Origin: Emergencia timonensis
GTDB lineage: Bacteria; Bacillota; Clostridia; Peptostreptococcales; Anaerovoracaceae
Length of the DNA stretch: 64,000 bases
Assembly: GCF_900086585.1 (NCBI RefSeq)
Contig: NZ_FLKM01000008.1
Span: 496,001 to 560,000, forward strand
Direction of reading: 5' to 3'
Shown one piece after another: positions 16,458-24,767 of the stretch. The notes under the pieces were generated by a model, which was not told the origin of the DNA, made no database searches, and saw only the letters and a list, made by a program, of their open reading frames with translations. The position numbers and the translations under genes were made by a program. Position 1 is the stretch's first letter. The number at the start of each line of letters is the position of its first letter.

Positions 16458-17060
16458 ATGAATGCAATGCATAAGTTCAGTTATGGACTTTTTGTTCTGA
16501 CAGCAAAGGATGGAGCAAAGGATAATGGCTGCATTATCAATACTGCAATACAAGCCGCCGACAAGCCGAAACAGGTGTCTGTCTGTGTAAACAAAGCCAA
16601 TTATACCTGTGAAATGATAGAAAAGACGGGTCACTTTACGCTGTCGTTTTTGACGGAGGAAGCCGATTTTAACCTGTTTCAGCACTTTGGCTTTCAGTGC
16701 GGACGAGACGTAGATAAGTTTCAGGACTTTCAGGATGCAAAAAGAGGAAAGAATGGAATTTTGTATCTGACAAAGGCGGTCAACGCTATGGTCTCCGTCA
16801 AGGTAAATCAGACTTTGGATTTGGGGTCTCATCTGCTATTTGTAGGTGAAGTAACAGAAGAGCAGGTTCTTTCTGACGTTCCATCTGTGACATATCAGTA
16901 TTATTTCGATCATATCAAACCGAAGCCGGAAGAGCATCCAAAGGCAAAAGGCTGGGTCTGTAAAATATGCGGATATGTATACGAAGGGGAAGATTTGCCA
17001 TCTGATTTCATCTGTCCGATCTGTAAACACGGCGTTGAGGATTTTGAACCGATAGGCTAA
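16458..17060 (+). CDS. Flavin reductase-rubredoxin fusion (high-molecular-weight rubredoxin)
   Basis: The 200-residue protein has a flavin-reductase-like FMN-binding domain (residues 1-150) fused to a C-terminal rubredoxin with VCKICGY and ICPICK knuckles. This architecture matches the clostridial high-molecular-weight rubredoxin that passes electrons from NADH to flavodiiron proteins during oxygen or nitric oxide detoxification. The ATG at 16458 follows GAGG by 7 bases; a GTG at 16452 is too close. The flavodiiron partner is not in the window. A terminator follows. Confidence 0.88.
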   Translation: MNAMHKFSYGLFVLTAKDGAKDNGCIINTAIQAADKPKQVSVCVNKANYTCEMIEKTGHFTLSFLTEEADFNLFQHFGFQCGRDVDKFQDFQDAKRGKNGILYLTKAVNAMVSVKVNQTLDLGSHLLFVGEVTEEQVLSDVPSVTYQYYFDHIKPKPEEHPKAKGWVCKICGYVYEGEDLPSDFICPICKHGVEDFEPIG

Positions 17061-17082
17061 ACGTATTAATATCGTAGGGAAA

Positions 17083-17118
17083 AGAGTGGAAAGGTTGATG
17101 AATCTAACCACTCTTTTT
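17083..17118 (+). terminator. Terminator after the rubredoxin operon
   Basis: AGAGTGG (17083-17089) and CCACTCT (17108-17114) pair, with GGTT/AACC able to extend the stem after a bulge, followed by TTTTT. Confidence 0.7.
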
Positions 17119-17256
17119 ATAATATAAGAAAAAGAAATCCTTGATTTCGTCATTTTCACGTTTTTTCTACACGTTTCTTGTTTTTAGAATGAAAACTTGC
17201 TATACTTGAAAAGGTAAATAGAGTATTGGTTTAAGTGATCTGGAGCGTGATAGAAA

Positions 17257-18258
17257 ATGAGAGAAGACATTGCGAAATTAAAAGCAGAAAATGAACGATT
17301 GAGCCGTATTGCTGAGACAGACTGGCTGACAGGTTTGTATAATCGCGGTGCGGTGGAGAAAAGGGTTAACCAGTCATTGGCAAAGACCGGGACAGGCATT
17401 ATGCTGGTATTTGACGTGGACTACTTTAGACAAGTCAATACCCGCTGCGGTCATATTACTGGCGATCATACCCTGCAGGAAATTGCGAGGATTTTGCGTG
17501 TTATGGTGTTGCCGCGAGACATTGTCGCCCGAATCGGCGGCGACGAATTTGTTATTTTCATGCCTGTAAACAGAGACAGCCATTTTGCTCAAGAACGGAG
17601 CCAGCAGATTAAAAACCGCCTTGCATCGATTTCTTTGCCTGATGACGCTGTCATGTTATCTGTCTCGGCAGGATGGGCAGTAGCTGAGGAGAATGACAAT
17701 TACCAGAGTGTTTTTGAACGTGCAGATCGAATTTTGCTGACAGCAAAACAAAAATGGGACGAAGGAGAAACGGAAAAAAGCTGCCCGGCCAACAACGGAA
17801 TCGAGATGGATATCAAGCAGATCAGAGAAGAACTCTCTGAACACGACTTAATTAAAGGCGCTTACTGCCAGGACTATGAGACGTTTAAGGGCATTTACCG
17901 TTTTATGGAACGAAGATTACACAGAACGAAAAGCAATGTTTATATCATTCTCTTCACATTGACAAATGGTGAAGGGGATTTGACGTCTTTGGCCGACCGT
18001 GAAGCTGGTATGGGATATCTAAAAGATAGAATACAAGGATGCCTGCGCTCAGCAGACGTCTTCACACAGTACAGCAGTGGGCAGTTTTTGGTCATGGTCT
18101 CTGACGTCACATGTGAATTGGCCGAGATGATTGCCGAAAGAATTGAGACCGCTTTTTACAAAGACCAAAAGCGCGGAACAGAGGACCTGCTGCTCCACCA
18201 TTGCTATCCGTTAACGCCTGTAAGACCGGCAATTACCGTGCGGCAGGAGAACGCATAA
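17257..18258 (+). CDS. Diguanylate cyclase with a second, degenerate GGDEF-like domain
   Basis: The 333-residue soluble protein begins with a short coiled coil (residues 1-20). It continues into an intact GGDEF domain (TDWLTGLYNR, then RIGGDEF with GGDEF at residues 94-98), so synthesis of cyclic di-GMP from two GTP is expected. No RxxD inhibitory site precedes GGDEF. After a linker, residues 180-320 look like a second GGDEF fold whose signature is replaced by SSGQF. It is monocistronic, with its own leader upstream and an AT-rich region downstream. Confidence 0.85.
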   Translation: MREDIAKLKAENERLSRIAETDWLTGLYNRGAVEKRVNQSLAKTGTGIMLVFDVDYFRQVNTRCGHITGDHTLQEIARILRVMVLPRDIVARIGGDEFVIFMPVNRDSHFAQERSQQIKNRLASISLPDDAVMLSVSAGWAVAEENDNYQSVFERADRILLTAKQKWDEGETEKSCPANNGIEMDIKQIREELSEHDLIKGAYCQDYETFKGIYRFMERRLHRTKSNVYIILFTLTNGEGDLTSLADREAGMGYLKDRIQGCLRSADVFTQYSSGQFLVMVSDVTCELAEMIAERIETAFYKDQKRGTEDLLLHHCYPLTPVRPAITVRQENA

Positions 18259-18715
18259 ATTCAATTTTTCTTCTCAGTTTTGGATAAAATATACAACATG
18301 TATACGTATCCTGTAAATGTAAAGCGTTAGAAATGTGTAAGAGCAGAGGAAATACAAAAAGTTTTTAGAATGAATTGATAAAAAAATAACAGTTATTATG
18401 TAAAAAACAGGTCTTGTCCAACAGATAAAACCTGTTTTTGTATAAAAAACAAAGAATTTTCCCAAAATTTATAAAATATTACAAAGACATAATTATTCGT
18501 TTTTGCTAAAATATAATCATTATAGAGAAATAAGAAACGTTTGGGAAATTGTTTCTACCCATAATAGAGTCCGAAAAATAAAATAAAATCCTACACTTAA
18601 TTAATCCATTAAAAAAATCCAAAACACACACACATACACAGAAATGTTTCCCAAACGTCGCTTATTCTTTTTTTATTTATCGTTTTTAAGGCTCAGAACC
18701 TTTTTCGCAGGTACC
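18259..18715. other. AT-rich gene-free region with a terminator and a long-range inverted repeat
   Basis: No gene is visible. A terminator for the diguanylate cyclase lies at 18404-18438: AAAACAGGT pairs with ACCTGTTTT, then T residues. ACGTTTGGGAAA at 18537-18548 is matched exactly by its inverse TTTCCCAAACGT at 18647-18658, and the similarity continues imperfectly inward. The 98-bp interior holds a CACACACACATACACA run. It may be a small MITE-like element or a regulatory hairpin; this is undecided. Confidence 0.6.
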
Positions 18716-19264
18716 TTATTTCAGAACAGCTCCGGGACCTCTGTCAAAATAGATGCTCTTGGCGCCGGTATATAGAGGGATACCGTAACAGACTCTGACG
18801 TCTTCTGGAAAAATGTCCATTCTGACAGCGCCTCTGCCAGCGGAGTACATGACTCGATTATCAATTCTATGGTTGGCAGCGACGGATACCGCTGAACCGA
18901 CAGCTATACCTAGATCCGTCACATTAAATGCGCAGTTCGCCCCTGCCTTTTTCATCTCGCTGCAGTTTTTAAAGCCGCACATACTGCAGTTGTTCAGACC
19001 GAAGGGTTCGGAAGTCACCCCGATCAGGACGATGCAGTGGCTATTCTCTACGTTAATAGCGTCTCTTTCAATAAATTCTTCCTGATACTCTTTCGCCGCT
19101 TCATGCATTTTCTGTACCAGTAGATCCTTGTCTTCTCCTGTCAAAATAACAGTGATAATCTTATCTTTACCGCTGCCCTTTGGCGCAGTTCTCGCTGCAG
19201 CTGCCATCAGGTCCGCAACCTGTAAGGCGGCATCTCGTTCTGCGTCTTCCATGATTTTTATCAT
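18716..19264 (-). CDS. DUF2148 ferredoxin-domain protein
   Basis: The 182-residue protein has a cysteine cluster NCSMCGFKNC followed by a further Cys in GANC, an arrangement consistent with a 4Fe-4S cluster in the DUF2148 family. The family is found in anaerobes and its function is not established. The start at 19264 is preceded by GGAGG. It is not tightly linked to either neighbour: the next gene upstream on this strand, the MFS transporter, ends 136 bp away with a possible terminator between them. Confidence 0.8.
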   Translation of the reverse strand: MIKIMEDAERDAALQVADLMAAAARTAPKGSGKDKIITVILTGEDKDLLVQKMHEAAKEYQEEFIERDAINVENSHCIVLIGVTSEPFGLNNCSMCGFKNCSEMKKAGANCAFNVTDLGIAVGSAVSVAANHRIDNRVMYSAGRGAVRMDIFPEDVRVCYGIPLYTGAKSIYFDRGPGAVLK

Positions 19265-19328
19265 AATTCAGTTCCTCCTTTTATGTATGGCAATATTGTA
19301 TCATATTGTTAGCGGCTTAGAAAGACGC

Positions 19329-19366
19329 AAAAGACTGTTCTCCCGTTAGAGGAACAGCCTTTCTCG
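19329..19366 (-). terminator. Possible terminator after the MFS transporter gene
   Basis: CTGTTC (19335-19340) and GAACAG (19352-19357) can pair, with T-rich sequence on the minus-strand 3' side. The stem is short, so this is a weak call. Confidence 0.4.
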
Positions 19367-19400
19367 TTATATTAAGTTTAGATATTGAAGCCGCATTTGA

Positions 19401-20708
19401 TTAAGCTGCTTTACCGCCATAATCACGGTCCGCCGCATTTGCATCTTTCATATTCAGCATGGAAACTGTTGCAATAACGCCAACTGCAACGACGGCGAGA
19501 AGGATGATGTAACCGGTATTGGCATGACCGCTTTCAATGAAGCCAGCCATCATTTGACCGGCAAAGGCTGATGGAATCAACTGAATCGCCATGATGATTC
19601 GGTTAGCTGACTGATATTCTCTTCGGCCGTAGCAGTACGCTGTGATACAAGGATGCATAGTTGGAACCCCGCCAGTCATGCAGGCTACGCCAAAGCCCCA
19701 CATAACCATGAGAGGAACACTGCCGCCTTCTGGCTGTAACATCAGACCCAGCACCGGAAGCAGTTCACAGAGCCCCAGGATAATGGAGGTCTTGACAGAT
19801 CCCAATTTGTCGTCCAGCCAGCCGAAGACGTAGGACATTGGTATTCCCAGAATTGCACCGACAGATAACCATTTTAGTGCTGCAAACCATACATATGGGC
19901 CGCTTTCATCCATGCCAAGGCTCATATAGCGGGCGGCCATGGAACCCATGCAGGCATTGATAATAAAGGTAAATGCACCGAATGCGATGATCAGTTTCCA
20001 GCCCTTTACTGATGACAGTACCTGGCTGACTGTAAGCTGTACTTCTTCGACTTCTGATTCTGATTTAGGCGGCTGATCTGCTCCGTCAGGATAGAGGCCT
20101 GCTTCTTCAGGCGTATCCTTGAGACCGAACCAGGTAACGAGCGCCATAGCAATGATGATGACGGCGATGCCGATGTAAAACGGTCTGTAGTCACCGCCCA
20201 GGTTGTTCTGAATAAATGTAGTCATAACGGAGGTGCCGATGACGGAAAATAAAGGAGAACCTACTGTGATGATCCCCATGACGCGGCCGCGGTATCTGAT
20301 AAACCAGTTGGCACAGAGCATAAAGCCGCCCATCTGGAAAATCATGCAGGTGCATCTGACGACAAACATGGAGATTGCGTAAAGCGTATAATTGCCTTCT
20401 CCGCCAAAGGCGGTTAAACCGTTAGCCATGGCAATTCCTACGCAGCCTGCTGCTGCCAGGATAAAGCACGGCATCAAGGTTTTTCTGACGCCGAACTTGA
20501 TAAAGAAGGTGCCGTAGATAAAGGTCAGTACGATGCAGGCAAAGTTTCCTGCAGTTAATGGCGACATAGTCTTGTTGCTGTCCCATGCGCTGAACGTTTT
20601 AATAATGTTGATGTGGTCATTTTGCAGACCGGAGTACATGAACATGTAGACGATACCCAGTATCATGAACAGGATCGCATACTTTGCGAATTTCTTATTC
20701 TGTAACAT
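19401..20708 (-). CDS. Major facilitator superfamily transporter
   Basis: The 435-residue protein has twelve predicted transmembrane segments and a hydrophilic central loop (KDTPEEAGLYPDGADQ) of the kind seen in oxalate/formate and monocarboxylate-type carriers. The ATG at 20708 has GAGAGGAG 8 bases upstream; an in-frame alternative at 20726 has none. It is third in a minus-strand operon after a beta-helix protein and a VOC enzyme. It therefore probably imports the substrate they act on. The substrate is unknown. Confidence 0.85.
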   Translation of the reverse strand: MLQNKKFAKYAILFMILGIVYMFMYSGLQNDHINIIKTFSAWDSNKTMSPLTAGNFACIVLTFIYGTFFIKFGVRKTLMPCFILAAAGCVGIAMANGLTAFGGEGNYTLYAISMFVVRCTCMIFQMGGFMLCANWFIRYRGRVMGIITVGSPLFSVIGTSVMTTFIQNNLGGDYRPFYIGIAVIIIAMALVTWFGLKDTPEEAGLYPDGADQPPKSESEVEEVQLTVSQVLSSVKGWKLIIAFGAFTFIINACMGSMAARYMSLGMDESGPYVWFAALKWLSVGAILGIPMSYVFGWLDDKLGSVKTSIILGLCELLPVLGLMLQPEGGSVPLMVMWGFGVACMTGGVPTMHPCITAYCYGRREYQSANRIIMAIQLIPSAFAGQMMAGFIESGHANTGYIILLAVVAVGVIATVSMLNMKDANAADRDYGGKAA

Positions 20709-20781
20709 TTTGATTTCTCCTCTCAAAATAAGGTAAATAATAGCAAATATATATTGAAGCGCTTCTTAATATAATCAAAGG

Positions 20782-21186
20782 TTAATTGTTCTGGATCAGC
20801 TCGATGAGGACGCCGGAATTATCCCGGATGAACATGACGTTGTTTCCTTCCATCATGACTTCATGAGCAATATCCACGTGATTCTTTAGCAGACGTTCTT
20901 TCATTTCTGCCATATTGTCGACTTCGAAGGCGACGTGTTTGGTGCCTACAGTCTGAAGATCGTCGTTGGGCATCCTCCTGCTGTCTGGCAGGGGGGTCGG
21001 GAAATCATACTGAAACAATTCAATCTGATAATCTCCTTTTTTAATGAAGCAGATTCTCGCGTGAAGAGGTTCCGCATAGTTGTCACTAACCAGGGAAAAG
21101 TCCAGGTTCTCTTGGTACCAATTCAGCGCCTCATCCATATTGAGAACGCTGATTCCTGTATGTAATGCTTTTATAATTTCTGCCAT
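20782..21186 (-). CDS. VOC (glyoxalase/epimerase-like) family protein
   Basis: The 134-residue protein has two beta-alpha-beta-beta-beta modules. Candidate metal ligands sit in the normal places: His in ALHTGISV, Glu in IELFQ, His in KHVAFEV and Glu in LIELIQ. The superfamily includes glyoxalase I, methylmalonyl-CoA epimerase and extradiol dioxygenases; length and ligand pattern favour an isomerase or lyase. It starts 14 bp after the beta-helix gene and precedes the MFS gene, so it is the small-molecule enzyme of this operon. The substrate is unknown. Confidence 0.8.
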   Translation of the reverse strand: MAEIIKALHTGISVLNMDEALNWYQENLDFSLVSDNYAEPLHARICFIKKGDYQIELFQYDFPTPLPDSRRMPNDDLQTVGTKHVAFEVDNMAEMKERLLKNHVDIAHEVMMEGNNVMFIRDNSGVLIELIQNN

Positions 21187-21200
21187 GTTCCTGCCTCCGC

Positions 21201-22607
21201 CTATTTTTCTGTCACGACAAATTTACCGCCGCTGGCAAGGGTATATTCCGCCGTCTCTGAGGCGATGGCCGTAATGGTCACACCTTCTGGCGCATCTATT
21301 TGTGCTGTATTGATATCTGTAATCAAAGTAATGGCTGAGTCGGCTGTGGCAACCCACTTGCTGCCCGTATTCATAGCGAGAGTTACGTTTTCCATCTTGC
21401 CTTTTATCAATGTGGAGGTTAATTCAACCCACATCGTTCTCTCGCTGTCTTCATGAATCAAGTCACCTTCGATTTCCATGTCTTTCATTCTGACATTGAC
21501 GCCGTAGACGTCTTCGGTCACTTTGGTTGTACATGGGTCGTCGTTAATGATTGTTTTGACAAGGATGCCTTTGTCGGATTGAATATTAGTGTTCTTTAAG
21601 TCGATCAATGCGTTGTGACTCTTGATTAAAAATGCTTCTGCTGCTGTGTGGATTTCGCCGCCGTTGATTATCATTTCTGCGACTTCTTCCTGCCAGCCGT
21701 TGACGCAGTGCATTAGACCAAAATAGGTGCCGCATTCTGCCTTACAGTTGTTAAAGGTCATATCACTGTTTCCGGCAACGATGCCCATCATACAACTGGT
21801 GTCGATGTAACAGTTGTTGAATACATCGTGGCAGCCCGGGTCTGAATAAGCGCCGTAGCCGCTTTTGGTGCAGATGATATCACAGTCGTTGGCCTCTAAA
21901 TAGACAAACCCTTCTGAGCTTTCCGTTGAAAGAGCCGCCCAGCCGTCGCAGATGATTTTTGTATTGTAAAAATAGGACTGTGAATTGCTCATCGTACAGT
22001 GAGTACGAGTATTGCCCTTGATTTCCAGTGCCGGCGGCGGTGTGGACATCAGTTCTTTCGGCTCAGGAATCTCATCACCGAAAGGCATGCCGTGGGACCA
22101 GATGACAGAATTGTAAACCCGCAGTGTTGCGTTTTCTTCTGCGGCAGTGGAGTATCTAGTTCTGCCGCTGGTGTTGATAACGGCGTTTTTAAGGGTCATG
22201 CTGGCGCCGCGCTTTACTGCTGCGCCGCTTGAGGGGCCGCCAATACCGCTGCCGTTTCCAGCGGTACTGATATATGCGCCGTCCACGGTAACCTTACTGC
22301 CGGGGCCTTCCGCATAGATGCCTCCGTCCCGGCCGTCGTAAGCAACGACTTTGACATTCTTCAGATTTTGATCGTCTATGGTTCCGCCGTATAATGCTTT
22401 GCTGTTAGAAAGGCTCTTATCAATTCTGCCGTCTCTGATGTGAATGGCAGCCTTGGCCTCTGGGTCGGGGGCAAACCAGTTTATCTCGGGTTTACCCGGA
22501 TTAAGAACTGCATTGACGCCTTTGATGATATTTGTCATCATCAACATGTTGCTGGATTCTTTCCTTGCAGGCTTCTCCATGCGCATTCCTTTTATTGTCT
22601 TATTCAT
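21201..22607 (-). CDS. Right-handed beta-helix-like protein without signal peptide
   Basis: The 468-residue protein is rich in short beta strands with repeated turn patterns such as VTVDGAYIS, LKNAVINTSG, FNNCYIDTSC and MIINGGEIHT. This is the signature of a right-handed parallel beta-helix like those of pectate lyases or sugar epimerases. There is no signal peptide or membrane helix, so it should be cytoplasmic. It heads the operon with the VOC enzyme and MFS carrier, divergent from a LysR regulator. I do not recognise the specific family; a lyase or isomerase is a guess. AAGGAG precedes the start. Confidence 0.65.
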   Translation of the reverse strand: MNKTIKGMRMEKPARKESSNMLMMTNIIKGVNAVLNPGKPEINWFAPDPEAKAAIHIRDGRIDKSLSNSKALYGGTIDDQNLKNVKVVAYDGRDGGIYAEGPGSKVTVDGAYISTAGNGSGIGGPSSGAAVKRGASMTLKNAVINTSGRTRYSTAAEENATLRVYNSVIWSHGMPFGDEIPEPKELMSTPPPALEIKGNTRTHCTMSNSQSYFYNTKIICDGWAALSTESSEGFVYLEANDCDIICTKSGYGAYSDPGCHDVFNNCYIDTSCMMGIVAGNSDMTFNNCKAECGTYFGLMHCVNGWQEEVAEMIINGGEIHTAAEAFLIKSHNALIDLKNTNIQSDKGILVKTIINDDPCTTKVTEDVYGVNVRMKDMEIEGDLIHEDSERTMWVELTSTLIKGKMENVTLAMNTGSKWVATADSAITLITDINTAQIDAPEGVTITAIASETAEYTLASGGKFVVTEK

Positions 22608-22678
22608 GTTATCTCCTTATATAATAAACCGTTTCCAACTGGTTCCTTTGTTACCTTAAATATACTAGATTCTGAGCC

Positions 22679-22706
22679 TTGTGTAAAATCGATAATTTGG
22701 TATAAT
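22679..22706 (+). promoter_or_regulatory. Candidate promoter of the divergent LysR gene
   Basis: TTGTGT (22679-22684), a 16-bp spacer and a perfect TATAAT (22701-22706) face the LysR gene. AACC-N10-GGTT dyad symmetry in the same intergenic region (22627-22644) could be a LysR operator serving both directions. Confidence 0.5.
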
Positions 22707-22765
22707 TATTATAACTAAAAAAGTATTATTCAGAAAATTTTGATGTTTGGGATGGAGGGACAGAG

Positions 22766-23653
22766 ATGAATGATTTACAGATCGATTATTTCTTGGCCGT
22801 AGCGAGGAATTTGAGCTTTACCAAAACCGCAGAAGAGATGTATGTATCGCAGCCTGCCATCAGCAGACATATTTCACATTTGGAAAAGGAATTGGGATTC
22901 GCCCTTTTTGATCGGAGCAAGAAGACGACGCAGCTGACTCCGGCGGGAGGCCTCTTTTACGATTTCTTCTCTGAGTACAGACAGAATTTGGCCAGGGCAA
23001 AGGAACAGGCCTACCGTTTGACCAATGCGCAGATCGGCAGTGTCAGATTGGCTTGTTTGGATGGGTGGAAAAACGTGGAGGCCATACCTATGGCACTGCA
23101 GAACTTTAAAAAGAGATTTCAGAATGTGGATATCGCTTTGAGCAGTTATGGCTTTCGAGGCCAGTTGAAGGCGCTGGGTTCAGACAAAGTCGATGTCATC
23201 CTCTCCTTAGAGGGCAATACAGATGACTATCCGGATATTATGACCAAGACGATCACCACTGTACCACTGAAGATGATTTATTCTGTCCATCACAAGTATG
23301 CTGGGCAGGAAGGTCTGACGCCTGTCGATTTTAAAGAAGAAAAGCTATTTGTGCCGACTACGGAAGAGACCAAACTGGCAGAAGTCAATAACAAGCGTTT
23401 TTGCAAACCTTTCGGTTTTGTGCCGACCCAGGTAAAGGTAGATAACATAGAGTCCATGCTGCTTAATGTACAGAATGGTTTTGGTATTGCGATTATCGAC
23501 GAGTGGGCATTACAGTCAGCCGGAAAAGACTTTCTGTCTATCGATTTAGGCGTGTCTAACGATGTGATTCTGGCCTGGAAAGAAGGCAATCTGAATCCGG
23601 CAATCGGCGCGTTGGTCAGCGAGATGATCTTCATGTTTAATCAGGAAAAATAA
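22766..23653 (+). CDS. LysR-family transcriptional regulator
   Basis: The 295-residue protein has a clear N-terminal LysR helix-turn-helix (LSFTKTAEEMYVSQPAISRH, residues 16-35) and a C-terminal inducer-binding domain. It is transcribed divergently from the beta-helix/VOC/MFS operon, with a 158-bp shared promoter region, the classic LysR arrangement, so that operon is its probable target. GGAGGG precedes ATG 22766. It ends 8 bp from the convergent LysO gene with no terminator visible between them. Confidence 0.88.
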   Translation: MNDLQIDYFLAVARNLSFTKTAEEMYVSQPAISRHISHLEKELGFALFDRSKKTTQLTPAGGLFYDFFSEYRQNLARAKEQAYRLTNAQIGSVRLACLDGWKNVEAIPMALQNFKKRFQNVDIALSSYGFRGQLKALGSDKVDVILSLEGNTDDYPDIMTKTITTVPLKMIYSVHHKYAGQEGLTPVDFKEEKLFVPTTEETKLAEVNNKRFCKPFGFVPTQVKVDNIESMLLNVQNGFGIAIIDEWALQSAGKDFLSIDLGVSNDVILAWKEGNLNPAIGALVSEMIFMFNQEK

Positions 23654-23661
23654 CTTTTCTG

Positions 23662-24621
23662 TTATAGATGGAAAAGATAAGCGACAGCGGGCAGGACGAT
23701 GGGAACGAGCAAGGTCAATATGGTGCCCGTAATCAGGGTCACCAGACCAAGACGCACGCCGACGAATTTAGTGACGGGAGCCAGCATCGTATCCATATTG
23801 CCTGCAGCACCGCCTGCTATCGGACTGCCTAAGCTGATCTTTATGAGCAGGGGCATCAGCAGGACTGTAAAAAACTCTCTCAGTACGTTGACGATAAAAC
23901 CGTAGGTGCCTATTTCCAATCCATAAGCCTGTGTCATATAAGCTCCAGTGATGCTGTAAAAGCTCATACCACTTGCTGAGATTACCGATACATAGAGAGG
24001 CAGTCTTAAAAGGATACCAGCGATGATTCCTCCCAGAATACTGCCCAGCAGAATTGCTGCTGATAACCAGATGATTCTAAAACCCAGGCGTTTTACAAAT
24101 CGGAAGACTTCTCTGTTAGCTCCTTGGGAGATACCGACGCAGACGTATAAGACGATTAGGGAAATAGTAAAAATAGTATCCATTATATCTGAATTTAGAT
24201 AAGAACGGAAGAAAATGCCAGCAAAAAGACCTGCAAGGATGCTGCAGGGCATGATCCAGACGAGATGACTGGTGCTTTTTTTCTCCGTTTCCTCTTGTCC
24301 GGCGGCACTGCTAAGGGTCAGATTTTTCTCGCTGAGTTGTTTGTCGAGATGATCTAAAGGCAAAACTGTCTTTTCACATAGAACAGTAAAGAGTACGCTG
24401 CCGCCAATGGCACATAAGGCAATGACCACGCAATGGATACCGATGGTGCCGAATTGCCTTATGACAGATTGATCTAATCCGATTCCTACGCCGATGGACA
24501 GCATTAGAAAGATTAGCGCGACAGTGGAAACTTTTTCTGATGCGGACGTAAATTTGGGAGCGGTGACAAAAAGACCGCAGATAATTCCCATACCGAGGCA
24601 AATAAAAGGTAAAATTGTCAT
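23662..24621 (-). CDS. LysO-family lysine exporter
   Basis: The 319-residue protein is strongly hydrophobic with about eight helices and a polar central loop (residues 100-125). LMLSIGVGIGLDQS and LIVLYVCVGISQG are the repeated GxxG-type segments of the DUF340/LysO exporters. Family members export lysine and lysine analogues. The start at 24621 is set by AAGGAGG 6 bases upstream; an upstream in-frame ATG at 24639 overlaps that site. I see no lysine riboswitch in the 146 bases before it. Confidence 0.72.
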   Translation of the reverse strand: MTILPFICLGMGIICGLFVTAPKFTSASEKVSTVALIFLMLSIGVGIGLDQSVIRQFGTIGIHCVVIALCAIGGSVLFTVLCEKTVLPLDHLDKQLSEKNLTLSSAAGQEETEKKSTSHLVWIMPCSILAGLFAGIFFRSYLNSDIMDTIFTISLIVLYVCVGISQGANREVFRFVKRLGFRIIWLSAAILLGSILGGIIAGILLRLPLYVSVISASGMSFYSITGAYMTQAYGLEIGTYGFIVNVLREFFTVLLMPLLIKISLGSPIAGGAAGNMDTMLAPVTKFVGVRLGLVTLITGTILTLLVPIVLPAVAYLFHL

Positions 24622-24767
24622 AATTTCCTCCTTCTTCATCTGAATCGCAAGATTATACAGTAATAGTATTTGAAAAGTGACTTCGCTTCAACAAGCTGAC
24701 CCTCAGATGCAGAAAATGCACTCGAAAAGAAAGTGCTTTTGGAATTGATAAGTCAGAAAGGGTATTC

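Noticed and set aside
24622..24767. Lysine riboswitch upstream of the LysO exporter
   Set aside because: The gap is only 146 bp and shared with a divergent gene; I see none of the long paired regions of that riboswitch, only a small GCACT/AGTGC hairpin.
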